Shown: positions 1 to 7,798 of the stretch, one piece after another
Position numbering within the stretch: position 1 is the stretch's first letter
How the letters are laid out: every line of letters begins with the position of its first letter
Assembly (NCBI RefSeq): GCF_937873615.1
Contig: NZ_CALMYP010000004.1
Span: 1-64,000, forward strand
Direction: 5' to 3'
Source of the DNA: an uncultured Paracoccus sp.
Lineage (GTDB): Bacteria; Pseudomonadota; Alphaproteobacteria; Rhodobacterales; Rhodobacteraceae
Length of the DNA: 64,000 bases
Position numbers and translations under genes: made by a program
Notes under the pieces: model-generated
Database searches by the model: none
The model's input: only the letters and a program-made list of their open reading frames with translations
Told to the model about the DNA's origin: nothing

Positions 1-32
1 TGCTCGCCGCCACCGTCATCTTCTGGTTATGA
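1..32 (+). CDS. IS5-family transposase, last nine codons (partial)
   Basis: Frame 3 reads LAATVIFWL followed by a TGA stop. This hydrophobic end resembles the C-terminus I know from IS5-family (IS427-like) transposases of Rhodobacteraceae. Only nine residues are visible, so the family call rests on that tail and on the inverted-repeat-like sequence just downstream. The DDE catalytic residues are outside the window. Confidence 0.5.
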   Translation, partial: LAATVIFWL

Positions 33-52
33 TCGGGAATGAGTCCTGACCC
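1..52 (+). mobile_element. 3' end of an IS5-family insertion sequence (partial)
   Basis: The first bases encode the C-terminal residues of an IS5-family transposase, ending at a TGA at 30-32. About 20 nt later a GC-rich tail ending GAGTCCTGACCC (41-52) looks like the element's terminal inverted repeat. The reading frame of a truncated DNA methyltransferase begins immediately after it, which marks the junction. The left part of the element lies outside the window, so neither its full length nor the target duplication can be checked here. Confidence 0.6.
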
Positions 53-1025
53 TAGTGATGCAGTTCGGCCTGAGCGCGCCCAAAACAACCGCAAAGCCTA
101 TCGTGACCGATGGTGGCAGTTCGGTGAAAATGTGCACTCCGTTCGTAAAGCACTTGAGGGGCTGCCAAGATACGTCGGCACGGTGTACACTGCAAAGCAC
201 AGAGTCTTTCAGTTCGTGCCGGGGCAGGTCCTCGTAGACGCAACGATCAACGTTGTTGCTTCAGAGGATGCTGCCCACCTCTCGCTGCTTTCAAGTCGCT
301 TTCATGTCGTTTGGTCCCTCGCAGCCGGCGGGCGCTTGGGTGTCGGCAACGATCCCCGCTACAACAAATCGCGCTGTTTCGACCCCTTCCCCTTCCCCGA
401 CCTCACCGACGCCCAACGCACCCGTCTCCGCACCTTGGGCGAGGAACTCGACGCGCATCGCAAGCGTCAGCTGGAAGCACACCCCAAGCTGACCCTGACC
501 CAGATGTACAACGTGCTGGAAAAGCTCCGCGCCGGCGAAATCATCGACGGCAAGGACCGCGAGATTTACGATTCCGGCCTTGTCGGCATCCTCAAGGACC
601 TGCACGACCAGATCGACTCCGCCGTGGCCGATGCCTATGGCTGGCCGGTCGATCTGCCCGACGAAGACATCCTGCTGCGCCTTGTCGCGCTGAACAAGGG
701 ACGCGCGGCGGAAGAGGCGCAGGGCCATATCCGTTGGTTGCGCCCCGATTACCAGAACCCCACTGGCACGCAGGCCGCCAAGGGCAAGACCGCCGAAATG
801 GACCTTGGCACCGCCGCCAAAGCCGAAAAGGCCCCGTGGCCCGCGACCCTGCCCGACCAGATCGCCGCCGTCCGCGAGGCCCTGTCCGAAATGGGCGAGG
901 CGACCCCGGAACAGATCGCCCGCCGCTTCCGGCACGCCCGCACCAAAGCCGTGCAGCCATTGCTCGAAAGCCTCGCCGCACTCGGTCAGGCCGAGCGGAT
1001 GCCGGATGACCGCTATGTCGCGTGA
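53..1025 (+). pseudogene. MmeI-type (type IIG) restriction/methyltransferase, C-terminal remnant
   Basis: The reading frame opens at an ATG at 39 that lies in the IS end, and it becomes methyltransferase-like from about 57. The motif RNNRKAYRDRWWQFGE near its start, the GVGNDPRYNKS and FDPFPFPD blocks and the later IRWLRPDYQNP are typical of the target-recognition and C-terminal regions of MmeI-like enzymes, which combine restriction and adenine methylation in one chain of roughly 900 residues or more. Only about 325 residues remain. The nuclease domain and the SAM-binding and NPPY catalytic motifs are missing, so it should be inactive. The likely cause is the IS5-type insertion at its left edge, although a rearrangement between IS copies would look the same. 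Confidence 0.75.
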
Positions 1026-1127
1026 CGAAGGCAGCGCGAGCGCCCGGCTTCGCACTTGCAGCAAACTCCCTGCCTGCTGGCCCGGATCGCGACGATGGCA
1101 TGAGCGATGAACGACCGGATCAGGCCG

Positions 1128-2606
1128 TTACTCACCATCCCTGATCCACACAGGGCGGCGGGCCCCACTCGCTTGTGGTGCTTTCGGTTCACCGTCTCCG
1201 ACACGTGCCCAGAATCCTGATTTGCGGGGATGTGCTGTCTTGAGCCTGGCAAGGTAGGTTGCATGGTCGACCATTCCGCTTGGGCGGATCGGATCCGCTT
1301 CGCCCGCCAGCAGGCCGAGTTTCCCGAGGTATTTTGCGCCGTGCCCATAGGCCTTTGAGCGTGCGCGGTCGAGGATGTCATCCAGAAGGGCACGATAGAG
1401 GATCGTCGATGCCAGCGGATGTTCATGTTCCAGAAGGCCCGCAACCTTAGGCAGAATGTGCCAGTCACCCCCATCCCAGCGGTGCGGGTGCGTCGTGATC
1501 AGTTTTGCCGCCAGATCAAGTCGCGGCCAATCGAGGAAGAATTGCAGTGCCAATTCGGGTTCTGCCTTTTCCAGCGCGAAGGCATGGGCGCGTTCCTCGG
1601 CCTCGATATCCTCGAAGTCCGGCAGTTGTTTGAGGTGCTCCCGAAGGATGTCGGCGGGCAGCCGCGCCTCGAAACAGCGCCAGCGCAGGGCCTGTGCGGT
1701 CGAACTGTCGCCAGTGGCGTCCAAGATGCGCGCCTCCAGACTGACCCGTTCTGGCGACAGGCCATCATCAGCTTCGCCAAAGGTACGCCGCCCGGGCTTG
1801 CGCACCCATTCCAGCGCCTCGGCACTGCGACGGCTCTCCAGAAGCTGTGCAGCGATCCCAAGCGTATCCTGCATATGTGGCTTCTTCTTGAGCTCCAGCG
1901 CGATGAGCAGGTCGAGATCGCCTCGCGCCGAGGCGAGGGTCTGACGCATCGCAGCCCATTGCGAGGTCACGGAGTAGAACCAGTCATCCGATTTGCGGGC
2001 GGCATCCCTGGCCTGCCGCTCGGCGATGGCGTCTTTCAGATCGTTATCCCATCGCGCCAAGCTGTCTGGCGGCAGGTGTGCCGCCACAGCCTCGGTCACG
2101 TCAGCGAGGTAGCCATGCGTGCTTTCGCCAAGGGCCGTCATGATCTTCTCGGGCAGCAGGTCCGCCTCGGGTGCAGTCAGGCTGCGCGCCAGATCACCGG
2201 TCGCTTGGATCGCCTGATGATAGACGTCCTGAACGCGGCCCGAGGAATCGTCGACGCGTTCGAACACCTGTTCATGTGTCGCGATGAAGCGCAGCAGTCG
2301 GTCTGTGGCCAAGGCCGGGGCGGCAGGGCCAAGCTCAGAGGTGATCGTATTGATCAGGCTTCGCAGATCCTCGGCAAAGGCGCGGGCCTTGTCCCATTCG
2401 ATGAAGCTCTTTGCCCGCGCCAGCCCGGACAGTCGCCGGTCGATCAGCTTAGCGATGGCTTCGGGGCCGTTTTTCCCGACCAGCGCCGCCTTGACCTGCC
2501 GCCGAAACCCCGCGTTGCGCTCGGCTTCGTCCAGCACCAGTTGCGCGAGCTTGTCGGCGCCGAGGTCTTTCAGCTTGTCGTTGGTCAGGGCAGGTTTGCG
2601 CGCCAT
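1128..2606 (-). CDS. DUF6880 family protein
   Basis: A 492-residue soluble protein starting MARKPALTNDKLKDLG. The ATG at 2606 is preferred over a longer open frame because the family-like sequence begins exactly there. The N-terminal 100 residues (conserved ARAKSFIEWDKAR) match the N-terminus of DUF6880 proteins. The rest is helical and repeat-like, with alternating Ala/Leu/Glu-rich segments suggestive of a TPR-like scaffold. There is no enzyme motif, signal peptide or membrane segment. The function is unknown. It stands alone on the minus strand in the left accessory region, with about 400 bp of non-coding sequence upstream. Confidence 0.7.
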   Translation of the reverse strand: MARKPALTNDKLKDLGADKLAQLVLDEAERNAGFRRQVKAALVGKNGPEAIAKLIDRRLSGLARAKSFIEWDKARAFAEDLRSLINTITSELGPAAPALATDRLLRFIATHEQVFERVDDSSGRVQDVYHQAIQATGDLARSLTAPEADLLPEKIMTALGESTHGYLADVTEAVAAHLPPDSLARWDNDLKDAIAERQARDAARKSDDWFYSVTSQWAAMRQTLASARGDLDLLIALELKKKPHMQDTLGIAAQLLESRRSAEALEWVRKPGRRTFGEADDGLSPERVSLEARILDATGDSSTAQALRWRCFEARLPADILREHLKQLPDFEDIEAEERAHAFALEKAEPELALQFFLDWPRLDLAAKLITTHPHRWDGGDWHILPKVAGLLEHEHPLASTILYRALLDDILDRARSKAYGHGAKYLGKLGLLAGEADPIRPSGMVDHATYLARLKTAHPRKSGFWARVGDGEPKAPQASGARRPVWIRDGE

Positions 2607-3008
2607 GGGCAGGTCTCGGTCGTGAACACTTTCCCAATAACTGCCTCGACCGGATCCCGGGGGCAAGTATTGGCTGTCCGATTGGTCAAATGCGGCAAGA
2701 AGGCCCGATGGCCGCAAGGTGAAAGCTGCGATGCAGCATGTATAGCGAATGGCGGCTTTGCTGCTGTCGTCGGCGCCGTCAACAGAAGCTGGTCGGCTGC
2801 CGTATCGTAACTGGGTCGTGGTGAACGCAGGGGCGACTGTGACGAAAAAACCGAGCCTGCTACTTACATGGCCTTTTGCCACAAATGCCATGTTGGCCGG
2901 GTTAGGTTCGGCTGGGCGCGTGACGAAATCGGCGTTGAACCACCTGCGCCCATATTGGCCATCAGGGCATTTTCTGTCGGCGTGCGGTCGCCCCGAGGCT
3001 CGCCGCCT
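2607..3008. other. Intergenic stretch without a supported gene
   Basis: About 400 bp between the DUF6880 gene and the SHOCT gene pair. Open frames here are short, lack convincing ribosome-binding sites and show no family signature. A minus-strand frame around 2864-3091 superficially resembles the translation of a structural RNA, but no tRNA cloverleaf can be drawn from it. Nothing definite is seen. Confidence 0.5.
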
Positions 3009-3539
3009 TCAAGCACCACGTTGAGTGCGACCAAAGCCGTCAAGCAACGATCCTCGCAACTGTTGATGCTCCTCTGCGCTGATCGCGCCATCGACCTCCA
3101 ACTGCTTGAGGTTGTGAAGCCGTTCGGTCAACTGCTGCGCCTCTGAGGGGGCCTCGGGCGAGCTCGCAATGCGAATTGCCTGAGGGTCGTTGACGAACAG
3201 GTTCAGCCCGCTTTCACCGCCATTTGACCCGGTTGGGCTTTTATGAACGGCCCCCATTGCCCAGATCAATGTACCGAACCAACCCAGCACCGTCAGGCCG
3301 AATACAAGGTTGATCAGCATGATTGGCCAACGGTTCGGGTGGCCGCGCATGAAGGCGACAATAGTTGGCAGCAAAAACACGATAAGGGCAACAAACCCGA
3401 TCAGCGCTAACAGCGAAAGGTCGGTTACGTCCTGCCCTGGGTTCGACTGCGACATCGCTGCAGTAGCGTGGAGGCCGTTCGCGGCGAGCGCCAGCGCTAA
3501 CACCACTGGCGCGCTGACAAGAAATCTGCGCCCGATCAT
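3009..3539 (-). CDS. Superinfection-immunity-like membrane protein with SHOCT tail
   Basis: A 176-residue protein. Residues 1-28 look like a signal peptide or first membrane segment. Residues 42-100 form two hydrophobic helices around FLLPTIVAFMRGHPNRWPI, which matches the Imm_superinfect family named after T4 Imm. The last 45 residues (LKQLEVDGAISAEEHQQLR) form a SHOCT short C-terminal domain. Its ATG overlaps the stop of the upstream DUF805 gene (ATGA at 3536-3539), so the two are translationally coupled. The family is widespread, and a true role in phage exclusion is not shown by sequence alone. Confidence 0.75.
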   Translation of the reverse strand: MIGRRFLVSAPVVLALALAANGLHATAAMSQSNPGQDVTDLSLLALIGFVALIVFLLPTIVAFMRGHPNRWPIMLINLVFGLTVLGWFGTLIWAMGAVHKSPTGSNGGESGLNLFVNDPQAIRIASSPEAPSEAQQLTERLHNLKQLEVDGAISAEEHQQLRGSLLDGFGRTQRGA

Positions 3540-4057
3540 GTGCGTTGTTGGGCCAGCAGGTCAGCCTTCATCCGGCCAAACTCGACTTCGTCAATGGTCC
3601 CTGCGTTTTTGAGCGCTACAAGCTTTTCGAGCTGATCAAGTTGCGCGGTGCTGCCATGCCCTGTCGGCGGGATCGCAGCGGCCACGTCGGTTTGCTGGTA
3701 CATACCCCCGGCCTGCCCATCGTAGCGGTTGGGGCCCGTCGAACGCGTGCAGAGGAATACAAGCAAGGCGATCTGGCCGATGACTGGGATAATGCCCAGC
3801 AGGAGGAACCAGCCGCTGCGGTCGGTGTCATGCAGCCGCCGAACCGTCACGCTCAGCGCTGGGATAATATGCGCCAGTTGCACGAAGGCTGCAATGATCG
3901 GCACCTCACCCGTCGGGTCGGTTTCCAGCGCCCCGTCCAGCATCAGCGCGGCAAACAAAATTATCGCGTAGAAGAGCGTGAACAGCCAGTATTGGCTGCG
4001 GGTAGAGCGGCCGGAAAAATCGAAGTAGCGGCGGAACGCGTCAAAATATGCGGTCAT
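3536..4057 (-). CDS. DUF805 membrane protein with SHOCT tail
   Basis: 173 residues. The N-terminal 110 residues are a DUF805 domain: it begins FDAFRRYFDFSGRSTRSQYW, then two hydrophobic helices, the RRLHDTDRSGW motif, and a third helix pair ending near FLCTRSTGPNRYD. The last 40 residues (LVALKNAGTIDEVEFGRMKADL) are a SHOCT domain, the same kind of tail as in the coupled downstream gene. It is the first gene of a two-gene unit divergent from the XRE regulator, and the shared 120 bp carries a C-box-like operator. DUF805 proteins have no proven function. Confidence 0.8.
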   Translation of the reverse strand: MTAYFDAFRRYFDFSGRSTRSQYWLFTLFYAIILFAALMLDGALETDPTGEVPIIAAFVQLAHIIPALSVTVRRLHDTDRSGWFLLLGIIPVIGQIALLVFLCTRSTGPNRYDGQAGGMYQQTDVAAAIPPTGHGSTAQLDQLEKLVALKNAGTIDEVEFGRMKADLLAQQRT

Positions 4058-4131
4058 TATTGGTCCTTTGATATCAGCCCCCGCGACCGTCGAACTGGTC
4101 GGCGGGTTCAGTCACGATTGAGCATAATATG

Positions 4132-4156
4132 GGACTGACAGTCCGTCGATTGTCAA
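4132..4156. promoter_or_regulatory. C-box-like operator
   Basis: A 13-bp palindrome (GGACTG-A-CAGTCC, 4132-4144) contains GACT-N3-AGTC (4133-4143), the consensus of C-boxes bound by controller proteins of type II restriction systems. A degenerate second half (GATTGTCAA, 4148-4156) follows four bases later, as in tandem C-boxes. It lies 37 bp upstream of the XRE gene and about 75 bp upstream of the divergent DUF805 gene, so the XRE protein may control both. Binding is inferred from position and motif. Confidence 0.55.
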
Positions 4157-4180
4157 GCCACCCATCTGCTTTTTGCCGAT

Positions 4181-4459
4181 ATGGATACGCGAAAAGTCAT
4201 CGGCTGGAATCTACGCCGGCTTCGGGTTGCGCAGGGCCTGTCGCAGGAGAGGCTGGCGCTTGAGTCAGGTATTGACCGGTCATATGTTGGGCGCGTCGAA
4301 CGTGGTTCGGAAAATGTGACCGTCGCCCGCTTGGAGCAGTTTGCGGCTACCCTTGGAGTGCCGGTTCGGGAGCTGTTTGATGACCCCATCGGTGATAACC
4401 CACCTCCGGCACTCGCGGCAGGGCGCAAGCCAAAGCAACCCCGCAGGCCACGTGAATAG
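4181..4459 (+). CDS. XRE-family regulator resembling restriction-modification C proteins
   Basis: A 92-residue protein made of one HTH_3 domain (residues 6-65): helix pair QGLSQERLALESG, recognition helix DRSYVGRVERG, then the scaffold LARLEQFAATLGVPVRELF-like segment, and a basic Pro-rich tail. Size and fold match C proteins such as C.AhdI, small dimeric regulators acting on GACT-N3-AGTC boxes, and such a box lies just upstream. No intact restriction gene is adjacent; the only one nearby is the remnant at 53-1025. It may therefore be an orphan controller or a generic XRE repressor of the divergent SHOCT gene pair. Confidence 0.8.
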   Translation: MDTRKVIGWNLRRLRVAQGLSQERLALESGIDRSYVGRVERGSENVTVARLEQFAATLGVPVRELFDDPIGDNPPPALAAGRKPKQPRRPRE

Positions 4460-4765
4460 CGCAAGCGGCATCGAACCGGACATTCATACGCCACCGCCCG
4501 ATGCGAACAGTCGGAGATTGCGCGCAGAAGATCCGAGCGGCTGAGAACGTCATCAAAGACTGAATAATGGGACGTCGTGAATTATCGCGGTTAGAACGTA
4601 GTGAAGAGCGTTCCGAACCATTTGTGCCAGTGTGGGGGTAAAACCTGCTCCCTGAACCCCAACTTCGACACTTGCGATGTATTGCCGGTAAGCCCACCGA
4701 GGGCACAAATGGTGACAGGCGCGCCAGCCCGGCGGGCCGGCGCGCGATGGTGATCAGGCTATTTG
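4460..4765. other. Intergenic stretch without a supported gene
   Basis: About 300 bp between the convergent XRE and GST genes. Small frames occur on both strands, but none has a ribosome-binding site or recognisable family sequence. A GC-rich inverted repeat (GCGCGCCAGCCCGGCGGGCCGGCGCGC) around 4720-4745 could form a hairpin, but it has no T-run on either side. Confidence 0.4.
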
Positions 4766-5377
4766 TCAGCCCGTCAGCCCCTCGGCTGCGAGCGCCGCTT
4801 GAACCGCAGGCCGCGCGGCGACACGAGCGCGCAGTTCACCTATCCTTGGAAAGTCCGACAGGTCATGCCCAAGCATGTCCGACCAATTCGTTACTGTGAA
4901 CAGGTAAGCATCCACCGGGGTAAAATTCGCGCCGGTGAGGTAGGTCCGTCCGTCCGAAAGGAGGTCTTCAAGCCATGCGAACTTCGTGTTCAACACCTCT
5001 TTCTGGGCGGCCTTCGCATCGTCGGGCAAGGCGGGGTTGAAGAGCGGCGAATAGGATTTGTGAACCTCGCTCGCGACATAGTTCAGTGCTTCCTGAAGCC
5101 GGGCGCGGCCTATGCTCCCGGCGGGCGGCGCCAGTTCCTCCGAGCCGGAATTGTCCGCCACGTACTGCATGATGGCAACACCCTCGGTCAGGACCACACC
5201 ATTATCGAGCGCCAAAGCTGGCACGGCCCCTTTCGGGTTGATTTTCCGGAAATCGGACCCTGTCTCTGTAGTCTTGGTGCGGATGTCGGTTTTCTCAAGC
5301 TCAAATGGCGTACCAGCTTCGCGGAGGGTGATATGTGAGGCCAGCGAGCAAGCACCGGGCGAATAATACAGTTTCAT
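4766..5377 (-). CDS. Glutathione S-transferase, beta class
   Basis: 203 residues, the usual length. The start at 5377 gives MKLYYSPGACSLASH, the beta-class N-terminus with Cys10 that lies near glutathione. A GGA-containing ribosome-binding site (AAAGGACGC) sits upstream. The thioredoxin-like domain (1-80) has the cis-Pro loop NPKGAVPAL and the glutathione-binding LTEGVAIMQY. The helical domain (85-203) includes the N-capping block TNWSDMLGHDL. It conjugates or reduces electrophiles with glutathione in the cytosol. The substrate cannot be told from sequence. It stands alone in the accessory region. Confidence 0.9.
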   Translation of the reverse strand: MKLYYSPGACSLASHITLREAGTPFELEKTDIRTKTTETGSDFRKINPKGAVPALALDNGVVLTEGVAIMQYVADNSGSEELAPPAGSIGRARLQEALNYVASEVHKSYSPLFNPALPDDAKAAQKEVLNTKFAWLEDLLSDGRTYLTGANFTPVDAYLFTVTNWSDMLGHDLSDFPRIGELRARVAARPAVQAALAAEGLTG

Positions 5378-5642
5378 GTCATGCGTCCTTTTACGGTTGC
5401 GCCGCCATCGGCGGATGAAGCCGGCGACCACGGAGTCATCCCGACGATGCGACGATTCTGCAAGGTCGGTCCGTCTGCGCCACCCTTCCGTGCCGAATGG
5501 GGCAATCGGTGGTGGCCAATGCCCAGTTTCTTGGGCGCATCGTCGGGCTCAACATCGGAAACTGCGGCTTGACGCCAATAGGGCCAAACGGTGTCCAGAC
5601 AGAATATCGGGCCGGCGCTTCAGTTCAGGTTGAATACATGCA
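5378..5642. other. Intergenic stretch upstream of the recombinase
   Basis: About 265 bp between the divergent GST and recombinase genes. No coding signal is visible in any frame. The end nearest the recombinase turns AT-rich and passes into its promoter. This could be the left edge of the mobile cassette, but no direct repeat marking an attachment site was found by eye. Confidence 0.4.
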
Positions 5643-5671
5643 TTGACATTCTTCCTTTAGTTGTGTATACA
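5643..5671 (+). promoter_or_regulatory. Sigma70 promoter of the recombinase cassette
   Basis: A perfect -35 TTGACA (5643-5648) is followed after 17 bp by TATACA (5666-5671), one mismatch from the consensus -10. Transcription should begin near 5678, downstream of the most upstream possible start codon (5674). This favours the ATG at 5698 as the recombinase start. Such a consensus promoter stands out in this GC-rich genome. Confidence 0.7.
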
Positions 5672-5697
5672 TATTGTATGTTGATTTGTGTGAGCAT

Positions 5698-6276
5698 ATG
5701 CGCGGCCGCCCGGCCAAGGTAATCACAGCCGCTGAACAGCGGCGCGTTTTACGCCATCTCGACCTCTCCCCAACGGCAGCCCGTGACCGGGTGATGTTTT
5801 TGCTGACCATCACAGCGGGGTTACGCGCCTGTGAGGTTTGCGCACTGACCTGGCCCATGCTGACGCGAGCCGATGGCGGTATCGGGGCGCATATCGAATT
5901 GCCGCCAGTGGCCGCGAAGCGCCGCTCGGGGCGTCGTATCCCGCTTCACCCCGAACTGCGCCGCGCCCTTGCCCGGCTGGCCCCGCGCGTGCGCATGCGG
6001 CAGGGGCCGGTAATTCGATCATGCCGGGGCGGGGCGATGTCACCGAAGTCGCTGGTCAACTGGTTTACCGGGCTTTACCGGCAGCTTGGGCTGCAGGGCT
6101 GTTCATCGCATTCGGGGCGTCGGAGCTTTATCACCCGGGCGGCGCGTCAGCTCCCCCGCGCGGGCGGGTCGCTGCGTGATGTGCAACTGTTGGCCGGGCA
6201 TCGATCCATACAGACCACCCAAGGCTATATCGACGGCGACGAACAGGCGCAGCGTCGGTTGATCAAACTCATCTGA
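5698..6276 (+). CDS. Minimal tyrosine recombinase/integrase
   Basis: 192 residues, comprising only the catalytic domain; typical integrases are 300-400 residues. Visible catalytic signatures are the first Arg in TAGLRACEV, the H-x-x-R in SHSGRRSF, and the late His and nucleophilic Tyr in LAGHRSIQTTQGYID. The N-terminal core-binding (SAM-like) domain is absent, as in small recombinases found on plasmids and integrative elements. The start at 5698 fits the promoter position; a start at 5674 adds eight residues. It heads a co-directional run of four genes, consistent with a mobile cassette. Confidence 0.85.
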   Translation: MRGRPAKVITAAEQRRVLRHLDLSPTAARDRVMFLLTITAGLRACEVCALTWPMLTRADGGIGAHIELPPVAAKRRSGRRIPLHPELRRALARLAPRVRMRQGPVIRSCRGGAMSPKSLVNWFTGLYRQLGLQGCSSHSGRRSFITRAARQLPRAGGSLRDVQLLAGHRSIQTTQGYIDGDEQAQRRLIKLI

Positions 6277-6289
6277 AAGGAAAGCAGCA

Positions 6290-6688
6290 ATGGACGAACG
6301 GGATTCAATGGAAAGCAGCAAAGAACAAAATGGCAACAATGAGGTTGGGGCCAGCGACCGGCCCTATGATGTTCGGCTGGTTCGGATGCTGAATGACGCT
6401 TTGCGCCGGCGAGGTATCGGCGGCGAGGTCTTCGTCACGCGTGAGGTCGATATGTTGCCCGATGCTGAGGTGATCGCGATCCTGCGGGCGGTGGCCTGCT
6501 TTGACGATTTCACCGAGGATAACGACCCCTGGGATGAACATGACTGTGCGGTCATGAGCATGGGGCGGCACCGGATCATCTGGAAGATCGACTATTACGA
6601 TCAAGACTTGAGGGGGCTTTCGCCGGACCCTGCGGACCCGCAGCTGACCCGACGTGTGATGACCATCATGCTGGCCTCGGAGTATTGA
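6290..6688 (+). CDS. DUF3768 family protein
   Basis: 132 residues, 13 bp downstream of the recombinase. After a hydrophilic leader of about 30 residues comes the DUF3768 signature: LNDALRRRGIGGEVFVT, FDDFTEDNDPWDEHD, IIWKIDYYDQDL, and the C-terminal TRRVMTIMLASEY. Proteins of this family are small, soluble and mostly carried on alphaproteobacterial plasmids and integrative elements. Their function is unknown. It runs straight into the next gene (TGA then ATG with no gap), so the two are co-translated. Confidence 0.85.
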   Translation: MDERDSMESSKEQNGNNEVGASDRPYDVRLVRMLNDALRRRGIGGEVFVTREVDMLPDAEVIAILRAVACFDDFTEDNDPWDEHDCAVMSMGRHRIIWKIDYYDQDLRGLSPDPADPQLTRRVMTIMLASEY

Positions 6689-7759
6689 ATGGCGATGAGT
6701 AGGGTGCATGCGGCACACATGCTGGAGGCCTTGTGCCGGTTGATGATCGGCCCCGGTTACCTCGACGAGGTTACCAACGAGGTTGAGAGGTCCGGGCTGG
6801 CGCGGGCGCTTGCCGAAGGTGATGCCGACTTGATCTATGACCACCTGATGCTGTCGCTGAGCATGCAGGGCATTTCTGACGATATCGCGGTCCGATACAT
6901 CGCCCACCACGGCAATGCGACCCGCAGCGAGATCCGGGCCGCGCTTGCCCGCAGCCGCTGCGCCTGCCCGAAGCTGGCGGGGTTCGAGGCCTATAGCGGC
7001 TGCCGTTACCGAAAGTCGGCGATGAGCTGTGCCCGCCCGCAACATTTGCGGCTTTGCCCGGTGCGCAAACCCCCGCTGCGCAAGGGGTTGCTCAATATCC
7101 AGGCGCATTCGCTGCATTTTTTCCTGCGTGACGTTTGCCATGATGATGTGGCCGGGTTCATCGATCAGCTCATCGATGGCGCGGTTACCGGGGCCGGTAC
7201 AGGCGCTGCGCGGCACTGTTCGGGGGCTGAGGGCACCGATGCCGGGGTTTTGTTGCCCGATGCAGTATTGGCGGCGCGCGATGCCCTGTTGGGCGAATTT
7301 ACCCGGGTGAGTGGCGTATCGGCCAAGTTGGCCAATATGGTGCTGGCCGATATCCTGCTTGGCGGCAGGCCCGATGACCTGCGCTGGCGGTCGATTGGGG
7401 CGGCGATGTGCACGGTCGATGTGCTGGTCCATAAGTTTCTTGATCGGACCGGCATCCTCCACGAGTTTGCGCTTGAGCATGCCTATGGGCCGCGCTGTTA
7501 CCGGGCCGATGGCTGTGACGGGGTGATCGCCGAACTCGCGCGTGCCGTGCCGGTGCAGGAAATCCACGCGGACTACCCGGCATATTTCCCGCGCCTTGTT
7601 GAACTGGCCATTTGGCGTTTCTGTGCCGAGACCGAGCACGGTATGTGCCGCGCCCGTGTGGTCGGTAAGGGTCGGCTCTGCGAGCAGCGCCATAGCTGCC
7701 CGGTCGCGCAATACTGTGCCCGGGGCGGGGCACGAAAGCGCAGGCGGCGAAAGACATGA
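6689..7759 (+). CDS. Endonuclease-III-like HhH protein with two Cys clusters
   Basis: 356 residues. I see a helix-hairpin-helix segment VSGVSAKLANMVL followed 30 residues later by TVDVLVHKF. This parallels GVGRKTANVVL...VDTHI in endonuclease III, and places Lys213 and Asp244 where that family has its catalytic Lys and Asp. A C-terminal cluster (Cys312, 320, 331, 337, 343) sits where endonuclease III binds its 4Fe-4S cluster, though the spacing differs. A second cluster (Cys91, 93, 105, 114, 123) lies in the N-terminal half. The tail is strongly basic. Probably a DNA-binding iron-sulfur protein, perhaps a divergent base-excision glycosylase. The overall family is not one I recognise. An alternative ATG lies six bases downstream. 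Confidence 0.6.
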   Translation: MAMSRVHAAHMLEALCRLMIGPGYLDEVTNEVERSGLARALAEGDADLIYDHLMLSLSMQGISDDIAVRYIAHHGNATRSEIRAALARSRCACPKLAGFEAYSGCRYRKSAMSCARPQHLRLCPVRKPPLRKGLLNIQAHSLHFFLRDVCHDDVAGFIDQLIDGAVTGAGTGAARHCSGAEGTDAGVLLPDAVLAARDALLGEFTRVSGVSAKLANMVLADILLGGRPDDLRWRSIGAAMCTVDVLVHKFLDRTGILHEFALEHAYGPRCYRADGCDGVIAELARAVPVQEIHADYPAYFPRLVELAIWRFCAETEHGMCRARVVGKGRLCEQRHSCPVAQYCARGGARKRRRRKT

Positions 7760-7798
7760 GCCCGACCGACACCCGCCCTACAGAGTTAAGGAGGCCAT

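Noticed and set aside
2864-3091. Possible structural RNA suggested by GSTPISSR-like translation
   Set aside because: The GGTTCAA segment lacks a pairing T-stem, and no acceptor or anticodon arm could be drawn, so no tRNA or tmRNA is called.
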